From Candidatus Woesearchaeota archaeon (GTDB taxonomy: Archaea > Nanobdellota > Nanobdellia > Woesearchaeales > ARS49), in the NCBI GenBank assembly GCA_030750765.1, contig JASMHM010000003.1, forward strand, positions 62,001-126,000: a stretch of DNA of 64,000 nucleotides, read 5' to 3'. A model generated the notes under the pieces. It did no database searches and was not told the origin of the DNA. It saw nothing but the letters and a program-made list of their open reading frames with translations. Below are positions 41,866 through 51,285 of this stretch, in pieces (position 1 is the first letter of the stretch; every line of letters begins with the position of its first letter). A program made the translations under genes and the position numbers.

Positions 41866-42167
41866 ACGTATGTGAAAGGTGTGGCCTTCCCCAAGAACTG
41901 TGCGTATGCGAAAGCATAGCCAAAGAAACCCAGAAAATAGTGGTTACGGTTGAACGCAAGAAGTTCCGAAGGGAATACACAATCATATCTGGCATCGACG
42001 ACAAGGAAATCGACATGGACCAACTCGCAAAGAAACTCAAAAACAAGTTCGCCTGTGGCGGAACCGTCAAGAACCGACAGATCGAACTTCAAGGCAATCA
42101 CAGCAAGAACATAAAGGGGGAACTGGTCAATCTGGGCTTTGCCGCAGAGACCATCATAATCAAATGA
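41862..42167 (+). CDS. sui1: Translation initiation factor eIF1 (SUI1)
   Basis: 101 residues. A short Cys motif (CERCGLPQELCVC, residues 4-16) precedes the SUI1 fold, with ISGIDDKEIDMDQLAKKLKN, ACGGTVKNRQIELQG and a final hydrophobic strand. It helps select the start codon on the small subunit. In archaea this gene commonly lies between uL29 and Rpp29/uS17; here uS17 follows directly and no Rpp29 gene is present. Confidence 0.94.
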   Translation: MNVCERCGLPQELCVCESIAKETQKIVVTVERKKFRREYTIISGIDDKEIDMDQLAKKLKNKFACGGTVKNRQIELQGNHSKNIKGELVNLGFAAETIIIK

Positions 42168-42520
42168 AAACACACGGAAGAGTATTCACCGGAACCGTAC
42201 TCAGTGCGAAAATGACCAACACGGTCACCGTAGAATGGGATAGAGTACGCTACGTCGCCAAGTACGAACGATACGAAAAGCGAAGAACCCGTGTGAAAGC
42301 TCATAATCCAAAAGAAATCGATGCCAAGAAAGGAGACATCGTAAGAATCATGGAAACCAAACCCATCAGCAAGACCAAACACTTCATAATCGTCGAAAAA
42401 CTCGGCAAAGCAAAGCTCTTTGAGACAAAACAAGAGCTAAGGGACGAGGGCAAGTACAAGGAACAACCTAAGGTGGAAGCAAAGAAAGAGCCAGAAGCAC
42501 CTACGGAGGAGAAAGCATGA
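42164..42520 (+). CDS. rps17: Ribosomal protein uS17
   Basis: 118 residues. GRVFTGTVLSAKMTNTVTVE and RTRVKAHNPKEIDAKKGDIV are the OB-fold core, with ETKPISKTKHFIIVEK. An acidic/Lys tail (about 95-118) is added. Coupled to neighbours by 4-base overlaps. Confidence 0.95.
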   Translation: MKTHGRVFTGTVLSAKMTNTVTVEWDRVRYVAKYERYEKRRTRVKAHNPKEIDAKKGDIVRIMETKPISKTKHFIIVEKLGKAKLFETKQELRDEGKYKEQPKVEAKKEPEAPTEEKA

Positions 42521-42918
42521 AAGGCGTAGCAGCAAGAGTGGTCAAAGGCTTGAATCACGGCAGCATCGTCCTCGCATGCGACAACAGCGGAGCCAGAAAG
42601 CTACGCATCATATCATTCAAGGGAGCAAAGACCCGAAAAGACAGAAAGCCAAGAGGCGGAGTAGGAGACTACATCATGGCCTCAGTACGAGAGGGCAAAC
42701 CCGAAATGCGAAAGCAAGTCGTAGCAGCCATCATCGTCAGACAACGAAAATCCTACAGACGAGCAGACGGCAGCCGAGTGATGTTTGAAGACAACGCAGC
42801 AGCCATACTCAAAGACGAGTTAGGCAATCCAAAAGGAACAGTCATCAAAGGACCCATAGCCAAGGAAGCAGCAGACCGCTGGCCAATGTTGGCAAAAATA
42901 GCGAGGATGGTCATATGA
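42517..42918 (+). CDS. rpl14: Ribosomal protein uL14
   Basis: 133 residues. GSIVLACDNSGARKLRIISF and the region VGDYIMASVREGKPEMRKQV match uL14, and DNAAAILKDELGNPKGTVIK is the conserved subunit-interface segment. ATGA overlaps on both sides. Confidence 0.97.
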   Translation: MKGVAARVVKGLNHGSIVLACDNSGARKLRIISFKGAKTRKDRKPRGGVGDYIMASVREGKPEMRKQVVAAIIVRQRKSYRRADGSRVMFEDNAAAILKDELGNPKGTVIKGPIAKEAADRWPMLAKIARMVI

Positions 42919-43139
42919 ACGGACACACAAAAGGCAAGAAACGAAGCATCCGCATCAAGAAAGGCATGACCGTTAAGGTAGCTCGCGGCCAACACAAAGG
43001 AAAGCAAGCCAAAGTAGCAGAAGTAAACACCAAGAAAAGCACAGTCTACCTAGAAGGAATAGAAGTAACAAGAACAGACGGACAAAAAGCACCCATCCCT
43101 ATCCACACAAGCAACCTATTCGTGGAGGCAGCAAAATGA
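42915..43139 (+). CDS. rpl24: Ribosomal protein uL24, short form
   Basis: 74 residues, against about 115-120 in many archaea. The KOW motif is clear (GMTVKVARGQHKGKQAKVAE), followed by STVYLEGIEVTRTDGQKAPI and HTSNLFVEA. The usual archaeal N-terminal lead is largely absent. Confidence 0.93.
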   Translation: MNGHTKGKKRSIRIKKGMTVKVARGQHKGKQAKVAEVNTKKSTVYLEGIEVTRTDGQKAPIPIHTSNLFVEAAK

Positions 43140-43762
43140 GCCACACAAAAAGACACGCAGCACCCGTAACCTGGACACTCAATCGCAAAGAGACAAGCTT
43201 TGTCACATCAATGAACCCAGGACCGCACAGTAGAGAGAACGCCATGCCACTATCCCTCTGGATGCGCAACCTAGGAGCAGCCTCAACAGCCAGAGAGGTA
43301 AAAAAAGTACTCAGCGAAGTAACCGTGGACGGAAGAAAGGTAACACACGCGCGATTCCCTGTAGGATTCCAAGACATCCTTGCCATAGGCAAAGACATCT
43401 ACCAAATCACGTTCAAACAAGGCAAGCTAGAGGCTGAGAAGTCAACTGCAAAAGAAAAAACCGTCAGCATCACCGGAAAAACCAAAGTAAAAGGAAAAAC
43501 ACAGCTCAACATGAGCGACGGCAGAAACATTTTGGTAGAAAAGGACGAGTACAAAGTTGGCGACAGTCTCGTAATGAGCGTTCCGGACCAAAAAATCGTC
43601 AAACACATCAAACTAGCACCCGGAGTCAAGATCATCCTAGTGGGTGGCAAGCAAGCAGGAACAGAAGGCGTCATGAAAGAGATCAAAGGAAACACTATCA
43701 CCTATGAAGCAGGAGGAAAAGCGGAAACCACACTGAAGAAGTACGCTTACGCACTAGCATGA
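43136..43762 (+). CDS. rps4e: Ribosomal protein eS4
   Basis: 208 residues, archaeal/eukaryotic only. HTKRHAAPVTWTLNRKE starts the S4-like domain; LGAASTAREVKKVLSEVTVDGRK follows, then the KOW-bearing C-terminal part (GVKIILVGGKQAGTEGVMKE). Shorter than the usual roughly 240 residues. Confidence 0.95.
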   Translation: MSHTKRHAAPVTWTLNRKETSFVTSMNPGPHSRENAMPLSLWMRNLGAASTAREVKKVLSEVTVDGRKVTHARFPVGFQDILAIGKDIYQITFKQGKLEAEKSTAKEKTVSITGKTKVKGKTQLNMSDGRNILVEKDEYKVGDSLVMSVPDQKIVKHIKLAPGVKIILVGGKQAGTEGVMKEIKGNTITYEAGGKAETTLKKYAYALA

Positions 43763-44268
43763 TGAAAGACTTACGCTTGGAAAAGGTCACCCTCAACTTT
43801 GGGGCAGGAAAAGAACAGTCCCGACTAGAAAAAGGCGAAGCCATCATCAAGGCCATCACCGGAAAGGCCCCACAAAGATGCATCACCGAAAAAAGAATAC
43901 CCACCTGGGGCGTACGACCTGGCCTCCCAATCGGAGCAAAACTCACCCTCAGAAAAAAAGAAGCCCTAGCACTCCTCAAAAGACTACTAGTAGCCAAAGA
44001 AAACAAGCTCAAGCCAAGCTACTTTGACAAGAACGGCAACATAAGCTTCGGTATTCCCGAATACATCGACATCCCCGACACCAAATATGATCCAAAGATC
44101 GGTGTACTAGGCCTACAAGTATGCATCACACTCGAAAGACCCGGCTTCAGAATCAAAAGAAGAAGGCTCAGACAGACAAAAATAGGAAAGAAACACGTGA
44201 TCTCCAAGGAAGAGGCACAAAAATACATGACCGAATCATTCAAAATATCCGTGGAGGAAGAAGCATGA
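43759..44268 (+). CDS. rpl5: Ribosomal protein uL5
   Basis: 169 residues. [20 protein letters not shown] and [27 protein letters not shown] are the 5S rRNA-binding segments, and [27 protein letters not shown] the later core. Two adjacent ATG codons at 43759 and 43762 are alternative starts. Confidence 0.96.
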   Translation: MMKDLRLEKVTLNFGAGKEQSRLEKGEAIIKAITGKAPQRCITEKRIPTWGVRPGLPIGAKLTLRKKEALALLKRLLVAKENKLKPSYFDKNGNISFGIPEYIDIPDTKYDPKIGVLGLQVCITLERPGFRIKRRRLRQTKIGKKHVISKEEAQKYMTESFKISVEEEA

Positions 44269-44495
44269 CCACAAGTAACTGGAAAAAAGCATTCAAGCAG
44301 TTGGAAAGTAAGCCAACCATCATGAAGAAGTATCTCAAGCACAACAAACCCCGCGACAGGACAACCGGTCGCACAACAAAGAGCTGCAGACGCTGTGGAA
44401 GATATGGGGCACACGTCAGCAAGTACGGACTGCAATTATGCAGAGCCTGCTTCAGAGAGACAGCTACACAAATAGGATTCAAAAAATACAGCTAA
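44265..44495 (+). CDS. rps14: Ribosomal protein uS14, zinc type
   Basis: 76 residues from the ATGA overlap at 44265; a longer frame upstream lies inside uL5. Zinc cysteines lie in [19 protein letters not shown] and RACF, the C+ form of uS14. The first 20 residues are an extension relative to the usual 53-57 residue archaeal protein. Confidence 0.94.
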   Translation: MTTSNWKKAFKQLESKPTIMKKYLKHNKPRDRTTGRTTKSCRRCGRYGAHVSKYGLQLCRACFRETATQIGFKKYS

Positions 44496-44496
44496 A

Positions 44497-44886
44497 ATGT
44501 TAAACGACACCCTAGCAAACGGACTCAGCATCGTTCAACAGAACGACAAGCAAGGTAAGCGAGACTGCAATGTGCAGCCCGCTAGCAAGACCACCAAGCG
44601 CGTACTGGAAGTGCTGAACGAAGAAGGCTACATAGGCCAAGCAGAGGAAGCCTACGCAGCACGCGGAGGACAACTCAAAGTACACCTCCTTGGAACTATC
44701 AACAAGATAGGCGTCATCAAGCCAAGATTCGCAGTAAAGATTAGCGACTTTGAAAAGTTCGAAAAAAGATACCTACCCGCAAAGGGCATGGGCGTCCTTA
44801 TCATATCCACCTCACAAGGCATCATGACACATGAAGCTGCTAAAGAGAAAAAGATAGGAGGAAGGCTCATCGCCTATTGCTACTGA
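44497..44886 (+). CDS. rps8: Ribosomal protein uS8
   Basis: 129 residues. It begins LNDTLANGLSIVQQNDKQGK and ends with MGVLIISTSQGIMTHEAAKE and GGRLIAYCY, the conserved C-terminal signature. It overlaps uL6 by one base (TGATG). Confidence 0.97.
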   Translation: MLNDTLANGLSIVQQNDKQGKRDCNVQPASKTTKRVLEVLNEEGYIGQAEEAYAARGGQLKVHLLGTINKIGVIKPRFAVKISDFEKFEKRYLPAKGMGVLIISTSQGIMTHEAAKEKKIGGRLIAYCY

Positions 44887-45398
44887 TGGAATACGCAATA
44901 ACCCTCCCAGAAGGCGTCACCGGCGCGTATGACCTCCCAGAACTAGCCATCAAAGGCGAAAAGGGAGAGGTCAAGCGAAACTTCCCCCAACTAGAGATAA
45001 AACTAGAAAACAGCACCCTTACTATGAAAATCAAAGGAGACAAGCGAAAGCAAAAGAAAGTGCTCAACACATGCGTGAGTCACGCAAGGAACATGGTAAA
45101 AGGCGTCCAAGAACCTTTCGTGTACAAACTCAAAATATGCGCATCCCACTTCCCTATGCAGGTAGCCCTACAAGGACAAACGCTCCAAGTCAAGAACTTC
45201 GTAGGAGAAAAACACCCACGAGAGATGAACGTCCCAGAAGGCGTCAAGATTGAGATCAAAGATACAGACATAACCGTAGAAAGCCCAAGCAAAGAACTTG
45301 CTGGAAGAGTAGCAGGAAGAATTGAACTGCTCACCCGCCTCACCGGAAAGGACAGGCGCATCTTCCAAGACGGCATCTACATAACGGAGAAAGCATGA
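44886..45398 (+). CDS. rpl6: Ribosomal protein uL6
   Basis: 170 residues from the TGATG overlap at 44886 (MEYAITLPEGVTGAYDLPEL). The two L6 repeats are visible; VYKLKICASHFPMQVALQGQ and KNFVGEKHPREMNVPEGVKI mark the archaeal form. Confidence 0.96.
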   Translation: MEYAITLPEGVTGAYDLPELAIKGEKGEVKRNFPQLEIKLENSTLTMKIKGDKRKQKKVLNTCVSHARNMVKGVQEPFVYKLKICASHFPMQVALQGQTLQVKNFVGEKHPREMNVPEGVKIEIKDTDITVESPSKELAGRVAGRIELLTRLTGKDRRIFQDGIYITEKA

Positions 45399-45877
45399 AC
45401 TTCAGAAGAGCTAGCACAAAAAACAGAAAGGAAGTCGGAAGTAGCTGGCGCCGTCCAAGAGGAACACACAATAAACAAACGAGAGAGCGAAACAAAGGAC
45501 CCATGCCCACCGCAGGATATGGCAGTCCAAAAGATCAACGCCACAAAATCCAAGGAAAAGAAGTCGTCTTGGTACACAACATCCAAGAACTGCACGACAA
45601 GAAAGCATGCATCATCGCAAAAGTAGGAGCTAAAAAAAGAAAAGAGATCCTGGAAGAAGCCAAAAAAAGAAACATCCTCATCATCAATCACGACATCGAA
45701 AAAGCCCTCAAGGCCATCTCGGAAAGGTTTGAGGCACAAAAGAAAGCTAAAGAAAAGAAAGTCAAGGCAGCAACCGAGAAAAAGAAAGAGGAAAAGAAGG
45801 AAGACAAGAAGACCGTAGAAGAACAAAAGGAGGATGACCAGAAAAAAGCTGAACAACTGGTCACCAAAGCAAGATGA
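45395..45877 (+). CDS. rpl32e: Ribosomal protein eL32 with charged tail
   Basis: 160 residues. The core has SSWRRPRGTHNKQTRERNKG, PTAGYGSPKDQRHKIQGKE and ELHDKKACIIAKVGAKKRKE. After about residue 115 comes a Lys/Glu-rich tail (EKKVKAATEKKKEEKKEDKK). The archaeal operon order eL32-eL19-uL18-uS5 follows. Confidence 0.95.
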   Translation: MNFRRASTKNRKEVGSSWRRPRGTHNKQTRERNKGPMPTAGYGSPKDQRHKIQGKEVVLVHNIQELHDKKACIIAKVGAKKRKEILEEAKKRNILIINHDIEKALKAISERFEAQKKAKEKKVKAATEKKKEEKKEDKKTVEEQKEDDQKKAEQLVTKAR

Positions 45878-46302
45878 TACAAAAAAGACTAGCCGCAGAA
45901 ATACTCAAGTGCAGCACCAAACGCATTAGAGTGAAGGCTACTCTGGAAGAAGTCAAAAACGCAATCAGAAAAGCAGACGTTCGCAATCTCATCAGTCAGG
46001 GCAAGATCGTAGCCCTCCCAATCGTAGGAAGTAGCAGGGTACGCGCACGAAAAGCCGCACTCCAACGAAAGAAAGGAAGACAAAGAGGACACGGTAACCG
46101 AAGAGGCACTGCCAAAGCAAGAGTGGGCAAAAAACTCACCCACATGAACGCAGTACGGCTACAAAGAGAGACACTTCAAGAATTACGCAAGTCCAAGAAA
46201 CTACCCACCTCAGCATACAGAACACTCTACCTAAAGATCAGAGGAGGCTTCTTCAGAAGCAAGCGCCACCTACTCACCTATTTTGAGGAGACACAGAAAT
46301 GA
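45874..46302 (+). CDS. rpl19e: Ribosomal protein eL19
   Basis: 142 residues. QKRLAAEILKCSTKRIRVKA opens the protein, then RKGRQRGHGNRRGTAKAR and TSAYRTLYLKIRGGFFRSKRHL. Absent from bacteria; confirms the archaeal ribosome. ATGA overlaps with eL32 and uL18. Confidence 0.96.
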   Translation: MIQKRLAAEILKCSTKRIRVKATLEEVKNAIRKADVRNLISQGKIVALPIVGSSRVRARKAALQRKKGRQRGHGNRRGTAKARVGKKLTHMNAVRLQRETLQELRKSKKLPTSAYRTLYLKIRGGFFRSKRHLLTYFEETQK

Positions 46303-46784
46303 AGACCATACGCTACCGAAGAAAAAGAGAGGGAAAGACAGACTACGGCAATCGACGTAAGCTGTTGACAAGCGCAAAGGCACGACTCGTCGTTCGTAAG
46401 TCCAACAAGCACCTCACACTCCAAATAGTAAAGTACGATCCTAAAGGCGACAAGATACAGGTCGCAGCAAGCACAAGAGAACTTGAAAAGTATGGCTGGA
46501 AAGGAGCCACAAGCAACATATCCGCAGCCTACCTCGTAGGCCTACTCTTGGGCAAGAAAGCAGGCCCTGTAGAAGTCATCGCCGACATCGGACGACAGAC
46601 CAGCATCAAAGGCGGTCGTCTGTACGCAGCCCTACACGGCAGCAAGACCGCAGGCATCAAGATCAGTTTAGGAGAAAAAATGCAGCCCACCAAAGAAAGA
46701 GTGGCCGGCAAGCACACTAAAGTCGACGCAACAATTGTTGAAAGCGTCAAAAAGAAAATAGAGGAAGCACAATGGAAGAAGTAA
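46299..46784 (+). CDS. rpl18: Ribosomal protein uL18
   Basis: 161 residues. RYRRKREGKTDYGNRRKLLTS and PRLVVR-like KARLVVRKSNKHLTLQIVKY form the 5S rRNA-binding part; AAYLVGLLLGKKA and GGRLYAALHGSKTAGIKI lie later. The 3' end overlaps uS5 by 13 bases. Confidence 0.95.
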   Translation: MKTIRYRRKREGKTDYGNRRKLLTSAKARLVVRKSNKHLTLQIVKYDPKGDKIQVAASTRELEKYGWKGATSNISAAYLVGLLLGKKAGPVEVIADIGRQTSIKGGRLYAALHGSKTAGIKISLGEKMQPTKERVAGKHTKVDATIVESVKKKIEEAQWKK

Positions 46785-47536
46785 AACCCGCAGAAGCACC
46801 AAGAAGGCAGTCCTTCAGCAAAGGCCAACGAAGAGAGAGAAGACCAGACCCCGGTCCAGATCTTGAAAACTGGAAGCCACAAACATCGCTAGGACTAAAG
46901 GTAAAGGACAAGAAGATAACCGACCTCACAGAAATCCTGTCATCTGGCACAAAGATACTAGAGACAGAGATAGTAGACACACTCCTACCCAACATAGAAT
47001 CAGAACTACTCATGATTGGGCAAAGCAAAGGTAAGTTTGGCGGAGGCGCACGAAGAATCTTCCGACAGACACAAAAGAAAACTCCAGAAGGTAACAAGCC
47101 AAGCTTTGGCTGTTACGCTGTTGTTGGCAACCAAAACGGATTTGTTGGAGCAGGCACAGGAAAGAGCAAGGACACCGTGCCATCACGAGAAAAAGCAGTA
47201 AGAAAAGCCAAACTAAACATTTTCAAGATCAAACGCGGCTGTGGAAGCTGGCAATGTGGCTGCAAAGAGCCGCACAGCATCCCCTTTGCCATAGAAGGTA
47301 AGAGCGGAAGCGTCGAAATACGACTCATCCCAGCACCCAAAGGAACAGGATTGGTCGTGGAAAGAGAATGCCAAAAAGTGTTGAAACTAGCAGGCATCAA
47401 AGACGTCTGGAGCAAGACAAGCGGCCAAACAAAAATCAAACAAAACCTCATCACCGCGCTCACAAAAGCTCTAAAAACGCTAAGACGAACAAAAATGAGA
47501 CAGAAGGAGTTAGAAATCCTGGGAGCTGAAGAATGA
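46772..47536 (+). CDS. rps5: Ribosomal protein uS5
   Basis: 254 residues. The N-terminal dsRNA-binding part includes VGNQNGFVGAGTGKSKDTVP and GCGSWQCGCKEPHSIPFAIE; the C-terminal part has LIPAPKGTGLVVERECQKVL and AGIKDVWSKTSGQT. It has an extended charged N-terminus. Involved in decoding accuracy. Confidence 0.96.
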   Translation: MEEVKPAEAPRRQSFSKGQRRERRPDPGPDLENWKPQTSLGLKVKDKKITDLTEILSSGTKILETEIVDTLLPNIESELLMIGQSKGKFGGGARRIFRQTQKKTPEGNKPSFGCYAVVGNQNGFVGAGTGKSKDTVPSREKAVRKAKLNIFKIKRGCGSWQCGCKEPHSIPFAIEGKSGSVEIRLIPAPKGTGLVVERECQKVLKLAGIKDVWSKTSGQTKIKQNLITALTKALKTLRRTKMRQKELEILGAEE

Positions 47537-47841
47537 TCGCACTAGTACTCGTACGAGGGACCAATCACGCCAACCCAGAAATACAACGGACAGTGCAGCA
47601 CTTGAAACTCAAGAAAAACAACGTGCTCTACCTGGATGATAAGAAGATCGGCGCAGTTGTCAAACTACTGAACTACGCAACATGGGGTAAAGTCACAGAA
47701 AAGATCAAAGCCAACCAACCTCCACGAGGAGGGTATGGTGGCATCAAAACCGCCTTCAAACACGGAGGCGCACTAGGAGACCGAGGAGACAAAATAGGAG
47801 AACTCCTCAAGAGGATGAGCAATGGTAGTAAGAAAGCGTAA
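47533..47841 (+). CDS. rpl30: Ribosomal protein uL30, short form
   Basis: 102 residues against about 150 in most archaea. ALVLVRGTNHANPEIQRTVQ and KNNVLYLDDKKIGAVVKLLN form the core; the KHGGALGDRGDKIGELLKRM end is present, so the shortening is internal. Overlaps uL15 by 20 bases. Confidence 0.93.
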   Translation: MIALVLVRGTNHANPEIQRTVQHLKLKKNNVLYLDDKKIGAVVKLLNYATWGKVTEKIKANQPPRGGYGGIKTAFKHGGALGDRGDKIGELLKRMSNGSKKA

Positions 47842-48238
47842 AAAAATCACACGTCAACGCGGACACAGAAAAACGGGTTGGGGCAAGGAACACAGAGGAG
47901 CTGGCCAGAAAGGCGGCGCAGGTAATAGTGCCTCTGGAAAGCGAGCCCAAGCCAAAAAGCCCAGCCACTGGGGAAGAAAGTTCGGCGGCCACGGCTTTGT
48001 AAGCAGAATAGAACAACTACCAGGCATCAACCTCGGCCAATTGGACGCACAATTAGAAATCCTAACAAAGAAAGGAAAAGTCAAGAACACCGCAGGCACG
48101 TATGAAGTGAACCTAGCACTGATCAAACGCGGAAAAGTACTCGGCCACGGAAACACCACCCAAAAAATCAAACTTACTGGAAAGGCAAGCGCAAGAGCTA
48201 AAGAAAAAATTGAGAAGGCAGGTGGCACTATTGCATGA
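47822..48238 (+). CDS. rpl15: Ribosomal protein uL15
   Basis: 138 residues. RKKITRQRGHRKTGWGKEHR and GAGQKGGAGNSASGKRAQAK are the basic glycine-rich lead; the globular part ends in GNTTQKIKLTGKASARAKEK. It immediately precedes secY as in most prokaryotic spc operons. Confidence 0.96.
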   Translation: MVVRKRKKITRQRGHRKTGWGKEHRGAGQKGGAGNSASGKRAQAKKPSHWGRKFGGHGFVSRIEQLPGINLGQLDAQLEILTKKGKVKNTAGTYEVNLALIKRGKVLGHGNTTQKIKLTGKASARAKEKIEKAGGTIA

Positions 48239-49623
48239 GTCTGCGAGATATCTTGCTAAACTTGCCAGAAGTAGCCTCACCATCCCAGAAACACCTATCG
48301 TTTAAAGAAAAACTCAAATGGACAGGAATCGTCCTCGTATTATTCTTCGTTTTGGGTCTCGTACCCTTATTTGGATTAGGACAGAACGCCCTGCAACGAT
48401 TTGAGCTACTAAGCATCATTCTCGGAGCCAGTTTTGGCAGCATCATCTCCCTAGGCATCGGACCACTCGTCACAGCCAGCATCGTGCTGCAGTTGCTGAA
48501 CGGATCAGGAATACTCAAATTTGATCTACAAAACAAAGACGACAGGCAAACCTTCCAAGGACTCCAAAAAGTGTTCGCGTTGTTCTTTGTCATCTTCGAA
48601 GCCATCATCTACGTACTCATGGGAGGCCTAGCACCCCCTGCAGCACTAGCAGGTACGAGCGCATTTGGCGTTCTAGAGGCCGCACTCATCGTCCAACTCG
48701 TCGTTGGAGGAATCCTCATCATGTTTATGGACGAAGTGGTGAGCAAATGGGGCTTTGGCTCTGGAATTAGCTTGTTCATCGCAGCCGGCGTCAGTCAGAG
48801 CGTCTTTATCAGAGCATTAAGCCCGCTACCAAGCCCAAACAACCCCGGCATCAGCACAGGAGCCATACCCGCATTCTTCCAAAGTTTACAAGCAGGAGAC
48901 CCAACAGGAGCAATACTGTTGCTGGCCAGCGTGCTCGCAACCGTGGCTGTCTTCGTTATTGCTGTGTACATGCAAGCCATGAAGATTGAGATTCCACTAA
49001 GCTTTGGTCGTGTTAGAGGACAAGGAATTCGCTGGCCGCTAAGCTTCAACTACACCAGCAACATCCCCGTCATCCTTGTGAGTGCATTGTTTGCCAACGT
49101 CAACTTATGGGCACAACTCCTACAACAAAAAGGCTGGCCGCTACTAGGAACATTAGTGAACGGCGTGCCAAGCAGCGGGCTCGTACGATGGATCTCCCCT
49201 ATCAATCTCATAGAAAAACTACTCACTGGAAGCGTGCTAGGCACCGACCTCATACAGAGTGGCGTTTACTTGCTAGCTCTCGTGGTGGGTTGTGTCGTGT
49301 TCTCCTACCTATGGGTACAAACCGCAGGCATGGACGCCAAGAGCCAAGCCCAGCAAATCATGAACTCAGGATTACAAATTCCAGGATTTAGACGAGACGA
49401 AAGAGTGCTTGAACGTATACTAGAACGATACATCGGACCCATCACCATCATGGGAGGCATCTCTATAGGACTGCTGGCAGGTCTGGCTGACCTGGGTGGC
49501 AGTCTTACCAATGGAACAGCACTGTTGTTAACCGTTATGATTATATACCGCTTGTATGAAGACATTGCAAGACAGCACATGATGGACATGAATCCTATGC
49601 TGCGGAAGTTTATGACCAAATGA
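48235..49623 (+). CDS. secY: Preprotein translocase subunit SecY
   Basis: 462 residues, ten membrane helices: the protein-conducting channel. LFGLGQNALQRFELLSIILG, FGSIISLGIGPLVTASIVLQ (plug and helix 2), WGFGSGISLFIAAGVSQ and SGLQIPGFRRDERVLERILE (cytosolic loop) are typical archaeal Sec61-alpha sequences. Partner Sec61-beta is encoded at 11085-11255. Confidence 0.97.
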   Translation: MSLRDILLNLPEVASPSQKHLSFKEKLKWTGIVLVLFFVLGLVPLFGLGQNALQRFELLSIILGASFGSIISLGIGPLVTASIVLQLLNGSGILKFDLQNKDDRQTFQGLQKVFALFFVIFEAIIYVLMGGLAPPAALAGTSAFGVLEAALIVQLVVGGILIMFMDEVVSKWGFGSGISLFIAAGVSQSVFIRALSPLPSPNNPGISTGAIPAFFQSLQAGDPTGAILLLASVLATVAVFVIAVYMQAMKIEIPLSFGRVRGQGIRWPLSFNYTSNIPVILVSALFANVNLWAQLLQQKGWPLLGTLVNGVPSSGLVRWISPINLIEKLLTGSVLGTDLIQSGVYLLALVVGCVVFSYLWVQTAGMDAKSQAQQIMNSGLQIPGFRRDERVLERILERYIGPITIMGGISIGLLAGLADLGGSLTNGTALLLTVMIIYRLYEDIARQHMMDMNPMLRKFMTK

Positions 49624-50357
49624 GCATCACCGGAATGGTAGGCGTAGTATTTGACCCATTACTAGGACTGCCTCTCTTCCTTGTCGTAGTCATCCTTAGC
49701 TTTCTTATCACCCTACTCACCACGCTCATCTACAAATGGACCACCAACCAATCGTTGATGAAAAGTTTGAAGGACGAAATCAAAAGCTTGCAAGGATTGA
49801 TGAAAGAAGCAAAAAGCGATCCTGATGAAGCCATGAAGTTGAATCAAAAGCTCATGGCTGTGAACAGCAAGTACTTCATGCAGAGCATGAAGCCACTATT
49901 CTACACGATGTTGCCCATCTTGCTTATCTTTGGATGGATGCAAGCCAGTCTTGCCTTCGATCCCTTAGTGGTAGGGGAAGAATTTGACGTTCTCGCAAAG
50001 CTAGAAGAATCAGGAGAGGTCAACATTGACGTGCCACCACAACTAACGCTCACCAGCGCAGCAAAAAAGGAGGGTGAGGAGGTCATGTTCAGCATGGTAC
50101 CCTCAAAAGAAGGATTATACCCTGTAACGTTAACATCAGACAAGCAAAGCGTCCAAAAGGAAGTACGTATCACCCAAGAAAGGAAGTACGAAACTCCTGT
50201 TTCCAAGTATAAAGGGCCTTTCAAAACTGTCACAGTAGTCCACCAGAAGGCCATAGCCATGAACCTGTTTGGATGGAAGCTAGGATGGCTAGGCACCTAC
50301 ATCATCTTCTCTATAGTGTTTAGCACGGCGCTAAGAAAGCTGTTGAAAGTGTACTAA
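49620..50357 (+). CDS. DUF106 family YidC/EMC3-like membrane insertase
   Basis: 245 residues. Membrane helices near 10-35, 95-115 and 225-240 enclose a cytosolic coiled coil (LKDEIKSLQGLMKEAKSDPD), the archaeal Oxa1-superfamily layout (DUF106, related to Get1 and EMC3). A beta-rich insertion of about 90 residues lies between helices 2 and 3. It follows secY by a 4-base overlap as in many archaea; the adenylate kinase gene often next is absent. Confidence 0.9.
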   Translation: MSITGMVGVVFDPLLGLPLFLVVVILSFLITLLTTLIYKWTTNQSLMKSLKDEIKSLQGLMKEAKSDPDEAMKLNQKLMAVNSKYFMQSMKPLFYTMLPILLIFGWMQASLAFDPLVVGEEFDVLAKLEESGEVNIDVPPQLTLTSAAKKEGEEVMFSMVPSKEGLYPVTLTSDKQSVQKEVRITQERKYETPVSKYKGPFKTVTVVHQKAIAMNLFGWKLGWLGTYIIFSIVFSTALRKLLKVY

Positions 50358-50935
50358 ACACCCACAGTCTCAGTTGTTTCTGTAGAAAGCAAAAGCTCAC
50401 CGATCTTTGCGTCACCACAGTCGCCCTGGACAATAGCCTCATCAATGGGTCTTAACATAGCTCTGTAAGCGTTATTCATCATTTTGTTAAGTAAACCTTT
50501 CGCATGCTCGTCACTCCCGTATAATATGTCGCGCTCAAAAGGATCAAATTCGCGTATGCCCAACTTGTCTCTCGTCTGATCCCAGAATGCCCTTAGTTCT
50601 GGCACCTCGTTTATCGTGTCTATCTCAACCGAACGAGAATAAAACGGCGCTTCCTTCCAAAAAGGAAAGACCGTTCGCACTAGCAGATTGGTGATGTCTA
50701 GAACACCGTTATTCGCAATAGCTTTATTTGCGACTGCACCAACAGTCTCGTTCACAGCGCTTCCCATGCGCTCTCCAAGATCCGCATCACCGAAAACATA
50801 GGTCTGCCATCTCCCCATGACTTCTCCGAAATTCTTTGCCCTTCTTTGATACGTACTATTTTTGTATGCTAGAACGGCATGCACAGCTATGTGGTGTTCA
50901 TCTTTCGCTCTAGCCGAAGCTATGAGATCACTCAA
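50354..50935 (-). CDS. Hypothetical protein, 193 aa
   Basis: No family recognised; helical and soluble. It overlaps the convergent insertase gene by 4 bases and is joined to the upstream small gene by ATGA, forming a two-gene unit on the minus strand. Confidence 0.55.
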   Translation of the reverse strand: MSDLIASARAKDEHHIAVHAVLAYKNSTYQRRAKNFGEVMGRWQTYVFGDADLGERMGSAVNETVGAVANKAIANNGVLDITNLLVRTVFPFWKEAPFYSRSVEIDTINEVPELRAFWDQTRDKLGIREFDPFERDILYGSDEHAKGLLNKMMNNAYRAMLRPIDEAIVQGDCGDAKIGELLLSTETTETVGV

Positions 50936-51285
50936 AAATTCAATAGGAAGATGCGGGCCCGATTAAGCAAAGCCATGTCCAAAGCGCCTAGAGTTGGTTC
51001 GCTTAACAAGGCAATGTTCCAATAATGTTGCAAACCCTCTGCAGGAGTTGACAACACTCCATCGGTATCAGGAGTATACGGGAAGGCAGCGGTAAACGTC
51101 CCCACAAAAGGAGCAGCTACACGATTACACACCTCCTGGCGCGCGTTTGACAGATTAAGATAACCCTCCACAAGTTGGGGGATAATCACCTTACGCACAA
51201 GTGAGAACGCAGCTTCTCGCACTGAAGGGTTTTCCAGCAGAATATCCGGTTCTTGCCTTGCCATACGCCATTTGGAAACGGACAT
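50932..51285 (-). CDS. Hypothetical protein, 117 aa
   Basis: No family recognised; a helical protein (VREAAFSLVRKVIIPQLVEG) of similar style to its partner (both carry long amphipathic helices and PFxxx... segments). GATTTATATTC at about 51308-51318 is about 27 bases before the ATG. Confidence 0.55.
   Translation of the reverse strand: MSVSKWRMARQEPDILLENPSVREAAFSLVRKVIIPQLVEGYLNLSNARQEVCNRVAAPFVGTFTAAFPYTPDTDGVLSTPAEGLQHYWNIALLSEPTLGALDMALLNRARIFLLNF

Noticed and set aside
44121..44264. 48-codon longer reading of uS14
   Set aside because: It lies within uL5 and has no likeness to uS14; the ATGA overlap gives a normal start.
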